From Candidatus Phosphoribacter baldrii (GTDB lineage: Bacteria; Actinomycetota; Actinomycetes; Actinomycetales; Dermatophilaceae): a stretch of DNA of 64,000 nucleotides. The notes under the pieces were generated by a model. It was not told where the DNA came from and did not search any database. It saw only the letters and a program-made list of their open reading frames with translations. Below, piece after piece: positions 11,023-17,237 of this stretch (position 1 is the stretch's first letter; each line of letters opens with the position of its first letter). Made by a program: the position numbers and the translations under genes. Location: assembly GCA_016704565.1 (NCBI GenBank), contig JADIZV010000003.1:1-64000 (forward strand), given 5' to 3'.

Positions 11023-11859
11023 GTGAAGTCTGTCCAAGGTAAGACTGTCCTGATCACCGGCGCGGCCATGGGGATGGGCCGGTTGTTCGCCGAACGCGCG
11101 ATTGCCGAGAAGGCCAAGGCCGTGGTCCTCTGGGACCTCAACGAGCCTGCCTTGCAGCGCACCCTCGAAGAGCTGAGTGGTGGCGCGACGGAGGTCACGG
11201 CATACCTTGTCGATGTGGGGAACCTCGATGCGGTGACGGCGTCCGCAGCCGCCGTGCTCGACGAGGTTGGGCGGGTCGACGTGCTGGTCAACAACGCCGG
11301 GATCGTTCGGGGCAACCAGTATTTCTGGGAGTCCGACTCGGCCCGCGACACCCAGCTCACCGTCGCGGTCAACACCCTCGCACCGATGTATGTCGCGCGA
11401 GCCTTCCTGCCGAGCATGATCTCCGGCAGCGGCGAGAGTCGCCTGCTCAACCTCGCCTCGGCCGCCGGTTTCACCGCCAACCCGCGGATGGCTGTGTATG
11501 CCGCCTCCAAGTGGGCCGTCATCGGCTGGTCCGACTCGGTGCGCCTGGAGCTCAAGCAGGCCGGCGTCGAGCACGTCAAGGTGACGACGGTCTGCCCCTA
11601 CTACGTCAACACGGGCATGTTCGACGGCGCCAAGTCCGCCCCATTGCTGCCGATCCTCGACCCGGCTCACGTCGTCGACGAGGCGTGGAAGGCGATGTGC
11701 TCCGGCGGCTCGTTTGTCGTCCTGCCCCGCACGGTCATGCTCAGTGAGGTGCTCAAAGGTCTGGTCCCGATCGGGGTCCGTGACTTCATCGCCGACAACA
11801 TCATCGGCGTTTATCACACGATGGAGGACTTCACCGGCCGGGCCGAGCAGCAGACCTGA
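11023..11859 (+). CDS. short-chain dehydrogenase/reductase
   Basis: NAD(P)-dependent oxidoreductase of 278 residues, starting at GTG 11023 eight bases after GGAGG. It has the classical SDR signature: TVLITGAAMGMGR (TGxxxGxG cofactor loop), VDVLVNNAGIV (NNAG), NLASAAG (catalytic Ser region) and YAASKWAVIGWSD (YxxxK). The C-terminal part matches the SDRs that accompany lipid genes in actinobacteria, for example near lipR-type hydrolases. It lies 72 bp after the acyl-reductase-like gene and 39 bp before the hydrolase, in one transcription direction, so it may reduce or oxidise a lipid-derived aldehyde or ketone; the substrate is not known. Confidence 0.9.
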   Translation: MKSVQGKTVLITGAAMGMGRLFAERAIAEKAKAVVLWDLNEPALQRTLEELSGGATEVTAYLVDVGNLDAVTASAAAVLDEVGRVDVLVNNAGIVRGNQYFWESDSARDTQLTVAVNTLAPMYVARAFLPSMISGSGESRLLNLASAAGFTANPRMAVYAASKWAVIGWSDSVRLELKQAGVEHVKVTTVCPYYVNTGMFDGAKSAPLLPILDPAHVVDEAWKAMCSGGSFVVLPRTVMLSEVLKGLVPIGVRDFIADNIIGVYHTMEDFTGRAEQQT

Positions 11860-11898
11860 CCTCACCACGTGGACCGACAAGGTCGGAAGGACTGAGCA

Positions 11899-12804
11899 TT
11901 GTCACTGCGGATCCACCGTGTCCCCGTCTCCTACGGCGCCAACATCATGGCCCAGGAGATCCTGCCCGACGGTCCTGTCGCTGGCGGGACGCCGACCGTC
12001 GTGCTTGCTCATGGGTGGTGCCTGGACCACACGAGCTGGCACAAGGTTCTTGCCGACCTCCAGACCCGCCGGGACGTCCGGGTGGTGCTCTACGACCAGC
12101 GCGGCCACGGCAAGTCGAGCATGGGCGAAGTCGGGGACCCCACGGTCCGGATCCTCGGTGACGACCTGCGCGAGGTCATCGACATGGTGGCGCCCGACGG
12201 TCCGCTGGTTCTCGCCGGTCATTCGATGGGCGGCATGTCGATCATGGCGTATGCCGGGATGCACTACGAGCACTTCACCGGCCGGGTCAAGGGCACCGTC
12301 CTGGCCTCGACGGCGGCATCCATCGAAGGACGCACACCCGTCCCATTGGAACGGGTCATCATGGCGCTTGCCTCACGCGCGCCGGGCATCCAACCCCGGG
12401 TCTTCATCCCACGGATGGTCGAGGGGCGGCTCATCTTCGGACAGGGTGCCAACCGCGACGACGTCCGGCACGCCGTCGACCAGATCAAGCACACCAAGAT
12501 GCCGACGATCGGCCGGTTCTTCTATGCCATCGCCGGTCATGACGAGATGGATGCGCTTGGGCACTTCGTCGACGTGCCCACCCACATCGTGGCCGGCAGC
12601 CACGACCGGCTCATCCCCGTGCCGCACGCGGAAGCTCTTCGCCAACGGATCCCTGGTGCCGACCTCAACGTCCTCAACGGGGTCGGGCACATGACGACTT
12701 ACGAGGCGTCGAGCATCATCTGCGACGCCATCGTCGGGCTGGTCGACGCCAACACCCCACCGGCACCGCCGGCCCGACCGGCGCCGGGCCGCGGCCGCCG
12801 GTAG
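11899..12804 (+). CDS. alpha/beta-hydrolase fold protein
   Basis: 301 residues from a TTG start at 11899 (AAGGACTGAG just upstream). Hydrolase features are VVLAHGWCLDHTSWH (oxyanion-hole HG), the nucleophile elbow AGHSMGGMSIMAY, an acidic residue in HIVAGSHDRLIPVPHAEALR, and the catalytic His in GVGHMTTYE. It ends with a Pro/Ala/Arg-rich tail. It most likely hydrolyses an ester and closes the WS/DGAT-AAR-like-SDR operon, where a lipase or esterase activity would fit. Similar to Rv3084 (LipR)-type neighbours by context only. Confidence 0.88.
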   Translation: MSLRIHRVPVSYGANIMAQEILPDGPVAGGTPTVVLAHGWCLDHTSWHKVLADLQTRRDVRVVLYDQRGHGKSSMGEVGDPTVRILGDDLREVIDMVAPDGPLVLAGHSMGGMSIMAYAGMHYEHFTGRVKGTVLASTAASIEGRTPVPLERVIMALASRAPGIQPRVFIPRMVEGRLIFGQGANRDDVRHAVDQIKHTKMPTIGRFFYAIAGHDEMDALGHFVDVPTHIVAGSHDRLIPVPHAEALRQRIPGADLNVLNGVGHMTTYEASSIICDAIVGLVDANTPPAPPARPAPGRGRR

Positions 12805-12822
12805 CCTCGGCACACCGTCAGG

Positions 12823-13487
12823 TCACCAGCCGCGGGCGAGCCACTCACCCAGGTGGGGCCGCTCTACTCCCAACGTCGTGTCGTCGCCGTGGCCGGGATA
12901 GACCCAGGTCGCGTCGTCGTAAACGTTGAAGATCCGCGCGGTGACATCGGCGTAGAGCTGCTCGAACGACTGCCCCGGCATCTTCGTGTTGCCGACGCCG
13001 CCGGGGAACAGCGAGTCGCCGGTGAACAGGTGGGTGAAACCAGCGGGATCGGCATACACCAGGGCAACACCACCCTCGGTGTGGCCACGCAGGTGCACGA
13101 CGTCGAGCCCGACCGCTCCGATCACCAGCCGGTCGCCGTGGACCAGGGCTCGGTCGGGGGCCAGCGGCAGCGCAGCAGCGTCGTCGGCCCCGAGGCGGTC
13201 GACGCCCCGGACCAAGCGGCCAGCTCGACGAGCGCCCGGACGTGGTCAGAGTGGCGGTGAGTGGTGACGATCCCGCTAAGCGCGCCGGTGCCTTCGGCCA
13301 CGAAGGCCTGCAAGCGCGGTGCGTCGGCTGCCGCATCGATGAGCAGTTGCTCGCCGGTCGCCCGGCAGGTCAACAGGTAGGCGTTGTTGTCGAACTCGCC
13401 CACGCTGCACTTGCGGATCACCAGGTCGCGCAGTTCGCGCACCTCGGACGGGCCCCCGGAGGTGACGTGCCCGGCATACCGACTCAT
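12823..13487 (-). CDS. metallo-beta-lactamase-fold hydrolase (glyoxalase II-like), one frameshift
   Basis: Starts MSRYAGHVTSGG at 13487 and ends LGEWLARGW at 12823, about 220 residues. Metal-ligand motifs are THRHSDHV (HxHxDH), HTEGGVALV, FTGDSLFPGGVG (Asp ligand) and YPGHGDDTT (His ligand). The frame breaks near 13190: TASG and ADDAAALPL are joined if a GGGG run is read as GGGGG, a typical homopolymer undercall. Glyoxalase-II-like hydrolases split thioesters such as S-lactoylglutathione; in actinobacteria mycothiol or other thioesters are likely substrates. One base separates it from the upstream maleylpyruvate-isomerase-family gene, so they are co-transcribed. Confidence 0.85.
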
Positions 13488-13488
13488 C

Positions 13489-14184
13489 TCAGACGCCTTT
13501 CGGCAAGGTGGGTAGGGGCCCGTCGCAGGACACTCCGTCGGCGAGCCCGCGGGCGAGCCACCCGAGCAGAGCCGCGCGCGACCCCGTGACGTATGCCGTG
13601 CCGTCACCGACCGTGTGAGTGTCGCCTTCGTCGCTGCGCAGGGTCAGCGCCGGCGGGTGCGAACGTCGGGACAGTCGGTCGACTTCGTCGGTGAGGAAGG
13701 CCGCGACCCACCGATCGGGCAGGTCCGCCCAGCCCACGCCGCCGAGCAGGTCGACGTGGTGGTAGCACACCTCGCGCAACCGCAGCCAGGGGAGCTGGGA
13801 GGCTGTCACGGTCCACCCGCCGCGCAGTTCGACCTCTCGGGCTGCATGTTCGGGACCGAGTCGGTCGGCAACTCCGGCAAGGCTGGTGGCGCTGTTTTCC
13901 ATGTCCGCGACCAGATCGGCGAGGGCCCGAGTCGACCCCGCCTGGATGTCGTGCTCCCGTGCCTCAGGGGAGGCATACATCGGGGTCGGCACGCCGGTCA
14001 CCGCCCAGGTGACCAGGTTGCCGATGGCGTCGGCGTTGCGGGCAACGTGGGTGAAGACGTGGCCGCGGGTCCACCCGTCGCAGAGGGAAGGCGCGTGTTG
14101 GTCGCCTTCGCGCAGCCGGTATGCCGTGTCCCAGAGGGCGCGGGTCGCATCGGCGACGTCACTCCAGGTCGCTCCTGTCGTCAT
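13489..14184 (-). CDS. maleylpyruvate isomerase family mycothiol-dependent enzyme (DinB-like)
   Basis: 231 residues. The N-terminal MDMPI/DinB-like four-helix domain is evident: ATRALWDTAYRLREGDQ, APSLCDGWTRGHVFTHVARNADAIGNLV (GWTRGHVxxHxARN carries a metal-ligand His) and LREVCYHHVDL with the other ligand histidines. The C-terminal third resembles the SCP-like mycothiol-binding part (DTHTVGDGTAYVTGSRAALLGWLARG). Family members use mycothiol, the actinobacterial thiol cofactor; many of these paralogues act on unknown substrates. It pairs with the downstream hydrolase and is divergent from the hydrolase gene at 14289. Confidence 0.9.
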   Translation of the reverse strand: MTTGATWSDVADATRALWDTAYRLREGDQHAPSLCDGWTRGHVFTHVARNADAIGNLVTWAVTGVPTPMYASPEAREHDIQAGSTRALADLVADMENSATSLAGVADRLGPEHAAREVELRGGWTVTASQLPWLRLREVCYHHVDLLGGVGWADLPDRWVAAFLTDEVDRLSRRSHPPALTLRSDEGDTHTVGDGTAYVTGSRAALLGWLARGLADGVSCDGPLPTLPKGV

Positions 14185-14288
14185 GGCCCGACGCTACCGG
14201 GCCGGGGTTGGGGTAGGCGATCCGGACGACGAGGCATCATTCCGGCAAACCGCCCAACCGACGTGGCTGAGCGGGTGAGCGGCCTACC

Positions 14289-15029
14289 ATGCCTGGCATG
14301 GCGCGAGCACCTGTGGTCCCCCTCGTCGAGAGCAGATCGGGAAACATCTGGCGGGTCCGGATGCTGGGCGACTACGTCAACGGTTTCCTCGTGCGCGACC
14401 CGGACGGCCAGGTGACGCTTATCGACGTGGGCCTGCGCCGATCCGCGCCTCGAGTGCTTGAGGCCCTCGGGGCGGTCGGGTCTGCGCCGTCGCAGGTCAC
14501 GCGGATCGTCCTGACCCACGCCCACGCTGACCATGCGGGGGCGGCAGCCGCCTTGTCCGACCGGACGGGTCGGGACGTGGACGTGCACCGGGCGGACGCG
14601 GCATACATCAGGGCGGGGGAGGCCGCCCCGGTGTCCGGTGTCGCGCGGCTGCTCCCGCGACGGGTGTTCAGCTTCGCGGCTGCCACGGTCGGAGAAGAAC
14701 TCGTCGACGGACAGCTGCTCGACGTCGCTGGTGGGCTGCGAGTCGTCCACACCCCGGGACACTCGCCCGGACACATCTCGCTCGTCCATGAAGACAGTCG
14801 CCTCCTCATCACCGGCGACGCATTGTTCAACATGCGTGGCGTCGGCTGGCCGGGGAAGTACTTCTGCACCGACTTCCGACTCACCCAGCGCACGGCTCAC
14901 GTGTTGGGCGAGTTGGACTACGACCTGGCCGCGTTCACGCACGGTCCGGAGCTGCGTGAGCGGCCGCGGGAGACGATCCGGGCCTTCCTGCGCCGTCACC
15001 CGTCAACGGCTGTCAGTGGGGGCACCTAG
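14289..15029 (+). CDS. metallo-beta-lactamase-fold hydrolase, ancestral neighbour of uvrA
   Basis: 246 residues (ATG 14289; ATG 14298 also possible). Motifs are VLTHAHADHAGAA (HxHxDH), HTPGHSPGHISLVH, LLITGDALFN and AFTHGPELRERP, giving the full binuclear zinc site. The substrate is unknown. The stop TAG (15027-15029) lies inside the CCTAGG that the IS481 element duplicated. In the uninterrupted chromosome uvrA would begin about a dozen bases downstream, so the two genes formed one operon before the insertion. Confidence 0.9.
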   Translation: MPGMARAPVVPLVESRSGNIWRVRMLGDYVNGFLVRDPDGQVTLIDVGLRRSAPRVLEALGAVGSAPSQVTRIVLTHAHADHAGAAAALSDRTGRDVDVHRADAAYIRAGEAAPVSGVARLLPRRVFSFAAATVGEELVDGQLLDVAGGLRVVHTPGHSPGHISLVHEDSRLLITGDALFNMRGVGWPGKYFCTDFRLTQRTAHVLGELDYDLAAFTHGPELRERPRETIRAFLRRHPSTAVSGGT

Positions 15030-15030
15030 G
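15025..15030. repeat. IS481 target-site duplication, left copy (CCTAGG)
   Basis: CCTAGG immediately precedes the left end of the IS481 element and is repeated at 37568-37573 just after its right end. The palindrome also supplies stop codons: TAG for the hydrolase on the plus strand and TAG for the IS transposase on the minus strand. Confidence 0.85.
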
Positions 15031-15111
15031 TGTTGTCCCCACGGAGGTTGGGTACGCGACTGGCTGGTGAGGCGCCCTTGAGCGCGGTGTGGCCGCGGTG
15101 GTGATTGTAGG
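15026..15111 (-). pseudogene. IS481 transposase, C-terminal fragment separated from its gene
   Basis: The minus strand reads TYNHHRGHTALKGASPASR, then VPNLRGDNT and stop. This is the characteristic C terminus of IS481 transposases (YNHHRPHTALGGxPPxSRVxNL). It continues, in frame, the fragment at 36576-37461 once the Tn7-like insert and one GTAGG are removed; 886 + 86 = 972 nt gives exactly 324 codons including the stop. Confidence 0.9.
15107..15111. repeat. Tn7-like 5-bp target-site duplication, left copy (GTAGG)
   Basis: GTAGG directly precedes the TGTCA end of the transposon and recurs at 36571-36575 directly after the right end. A 5-bp duplication is standard for Tn7/Tn5053-type transposition. 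Confidence 0.92.
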
Positions 15112-15256
15112 TGTCAACGGCGAGCGATTTTGAGATTTACCCGGGAGTACGAGACGGCGTGAGACAGACCGCCACTTCAGCGGCGGATTCTGGGACAACT
15201 GCAACGCAATCTGAGACGTCGGGTGCCGGTCGCGAACTGCGTGCGGGACTTGAGAA
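15112..15256. repeat. Tn7-like left end: terminal repeat and four TnsB-type sites
   Basis: Besides the terminal TGTCA, a loosely conserved 14-16 bp motif recurs in one orientation: GCGATTTTGAGA (15124-15135), GCGGATTCTGGGAC (15183-15196), ACGCAATCTGAGACG (15204-15218) and GCGGGACTTGAGAA (15243-15256). The same motif is found inverted at the right end. This is how TnsB/TniA binding sites are arranged in Tn7-like elements. Assignment as binding sites is inferred. Confidence 0.8.
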
Positions 15257-15275
15257 TGGGCGGCGCAGGTGTGGG

Positions 15276-16004
15276 TCACGAGACCGCCCGCTGTTCGATG
15301 ACCGCCTCGACATAGCCACGCACTCGTTCCCTCTCCGCGACTGTCAGGGTTCGAATCAACTCGTCGAGAAGCGAAGGTGAGGCAACGGAGTGGCTGGCTC
15401 GATCTTGCTTTGACGGTCCCGTGATGAGCGGAAGTTCGAGTGCGGACACCTCGTCCAGCGCATTCGGGTCATTCCACTGAACCCACAACACGGGGATCTC
15501 CGAGGGAGCCTGGTGCGCCGCGATGCCGTCGAGCTCGAGTGCGTGTGGAATGGGATCGTCGGGCCGTGCTGGCTGCACGTCGAATTGAGCGCGCGGCATC
15601 ACGCGACTCATCACGGTGCAGATCTGGCCGGCCAGCCGGAACTCGGGGTTGAGCTCGTGGTCTCTTTCGGTCTCACCTGGTCGGTTGCTCCACGTGTGTG
15701 ACGCGGACGGCGTCGGATCTGGCACTTGCGTATAGAGGTTGAGTCGGCCAGAAGAATCCCGAACGAGTCCTTGGCAGAGCTCCCAAAGTTCCATCAGGTC
15801 CTCGGAGTCCACTTCGAGCGCTCCGGCAAGCGATGCGATCTTGGGCTTCTTGAGTGCCCGCTGCCCCTTCTCGATCTGGGCCACGGTCGCTGGCGGCAGA
15901 TCAGCCGCCCGGGCGGTTGCCCTAATGGAGGCGCCGGTGCCAGCCCATCGGATCCACATGAGCAAGTGGCCCAGCAGCCTGGCAGAGGGCGTGTTGCGCA
16001 TCAT
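15276..16004 (-). CDS. XRE-family helix-turn-helix regulator, transposon cargo
   Basis: 242 residues from ATG 16002-16004 (a second ATG follows at once). Residues about 24-70 form an XRE/Cro-type HTH (SIRATARAADLPPATVAQIEKGQRAL and SLAGALEVDSEDLMELWELC). The rest is a non-DNA-binding region containing QICTVMSRVMPRAQFD and PVLWVQWNDPNALDE, ending in a helical LLDELIRTLTVAERERVRGYVEAV. I do not recognise a ligand domain. It is the first gene inside the left end, divergent from a small membrane protein. It may control that gene or the restriction locus, as XRE controllers often do for restriction systems, but here this is inference from position. Confidence 0.82.
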   Translation of the reverse strand: MMRNTPSARLLGHLLMWIRWAGTGASIRATARAADLPPATVAQIEKGQRALKKPKIASLAGALEVDSEDLMELWELCQGLVRDSSGRLNLYTQVPDPTPSASHTWSNRPGETERDHELNPEFRLAGQICTVMSRVMPRAQFDVQPARPDDPIPHALELDGIAAHQAPSEIPVLWVQWNDPNALDEVSALELPLITGPSKQDRASHSVASPSLLDELIRTLTVAERERVRGYVEAVIEQRAVS

Positions 16005-16087
16005 GTCGCAAGTGTATCACTCACTAGACAAGAGACAGATACGGGAGATACGCTACACAGCGTTAGCCCCCAACTAAGGAGATCCCA
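16005..16087. promoter_or_regulatory. divergent promoter/operator region of the XRE regulator
   Basis: This 83-bp AT-richer gap has GTATC at 16014 facing GATAC at 16038 and again at 16047, an inverted arrangement that could serve the divergent XRE regulator. An AAGGAG sits 6 bases before the ATG at 16088. Promoter elements are not clear enough to place. Confidence 0.4.
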
Positions 16088-16282
16088 ATGCACCGAAAGA
16101 CTTCCGCTTCTTCTCCCGCCCCCTCCTTCATGGAGCACTCCTCCCTCCCCTTCAGGAGCGACGTTGCTGTCCTCGCGATCGGCGGCGTGGCGTTGGCTGG
16201 CATCGGAGTGCTATACCTGCGGGGAGGGCAACTCAGCCTCGGCTCCACTGGCTTGTCGCTCGAAGTCCTCGCGCCCACATGA
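16088..16282 (+). CDS. small single-pass membrane protein, transposon cargo
   Basis: 64 residues with a strong ribosome site (AAGGAG six bases before ATG). Residues 1-24 are polar and Ser/Pro-rich, residues 25-45 form one hydrophobic helix (VAVLAIGGVALAGIGVLYL), and a short polar tail follows. There are no known family motifs. It is divergent from the XRE regulator. Such small membrane proteins beside an HTH gene can be toxins or defence effectors, but nothing in the sequence proves that. The good ribosome site and helix make it likely to be real. Confidence 0.6.
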   Translation: MHRKTSASSPAPSFMEHSSLPFRSDVAVLAIGGVALAGIGVLYLRGGQLSLGSTGLSLEVLAPT

Positions 16283-16389
16283 GTGGCCGCCTACAGACGA
16301 CGCCTGCTCAGAAGATCAGGCCTCGGTGATCCCACCGACTTCCTCCGTGCGGCATCCTGACGCTGTGGGATCGAAAGCGAGCCGCCAGC

Positions 16390-17190
16390 ATGCCGGTCGG
16401 TGACTGCCAGCGCGCCTTTGGCGCGGCCGCCGAATCGGATGGCCTCGAACTGGGGCCCTCGCGCGTTCCGTGGATCAATCAGCGGGGGCACTTCGGCCTT
16501 CCCAGCGGTTGCCGTGTCGCCATCCGGACGCTGGCGGCGATCTTCGCCGCTCTCGACGGTGACCCGGAGGCGCAGTCCACTAAGCGCACTACTCCACTGA
16601 CTGGAGACTTCGTCGACCTCCGCACAGGCACTCTGATCGAGGTCGACGAGTCGCAGCACTTCACCTCGTTCCGAGCAACAACTCTCGGGCTGTATCCGGC
16701 GGAGGCGCCACTCGGCTTCCATCGTGATCACTACCTCGGTCTCTGTCGTGAACTAGCGCCTCGCTCCGACAGGTACCGTGCCTCGAAGGATGCGGCCGGT
16801 TTCGGCTCAGGCGGTCGTCAGCGACAGCGGGCGTACCACGATGCCCTCAGAGATCTTGCCGCCCCAGCGTGTGGGCGTCCGCCGGTCATTCGGGTGGCCG
16901 TCCTCGACGGTGATGGCGCGGGGGCTTACAGGCGAGACCGAGACCGAATCCGTCATCTCCTGGAGGATGCGAAGGCCGAAACCGGTGCGGAGCGTGACGG
17001 GACTGTGCCGCCCCTCGCTGCGGCGGTGAGCGAACTCAAGACGCTCCTGGCGGAGTTCGACCGTGTCCGGCCTTCGGACATGGACGAGCGCTTCTACATC
17101 CACGCCTACAACGAACTGGACCTGGCTGGACGGACCATCGTCGACGCCTTCGACCGAGAGCGGGACACAGGCGAGGGGCAGCGCAAGTAG
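16390..17190 (+). CDS. uncharacterised protein with nuclease-like acidic motif, transposon cargo
   Basis: 266 residues, family not recognised. Residues 70-92 read TGDFVDLRTGTLIEVDESQHF: an Asp followed about ten residues later by Glu-x-Asp on a predicted beta-strand, reminiscent of the PD-(D/E)xK core but without the expected Lys. The C-terminal third is charged and helical (DRDRIRHLLEDAKAETGAER). No convincing ribosome site precedes ATG 16390, and the frame is open back to about 16330 with no better start. It is followed 47 bp later by hsdR, so it may belong with the restriction locus. The role is unknown. Confidence 0.62.
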   Translation: MPVGDCQRAFGAAAESDGLELGPSRVPWINQRGHFGLPSGCRVAIRTLAAIFAALDGDPEAQSTKRTTPLTGDFVDLRTGTLIEVDESQHFTSFRATTLGLYPAEAPLGFHRDHYLGLCRELAPRSDRYRASKDAAGFGSGGRQRQRAYHDALRDLAAPACGRPPVIRVAVLDGDGAGAYRRDRDRIRHLLEDAKAETGAERDGTVPPLAAAVSELKTLLAEFDRVRPSDMDERFYIHAYNELDLAGRTIVDAFDRERDTGEGQRK

Positions 17191-17237
17191 ACGGCTTCCC
17201 GGACGGGGACGGTGCACCACCCTTAGGGTTGCGAGTA

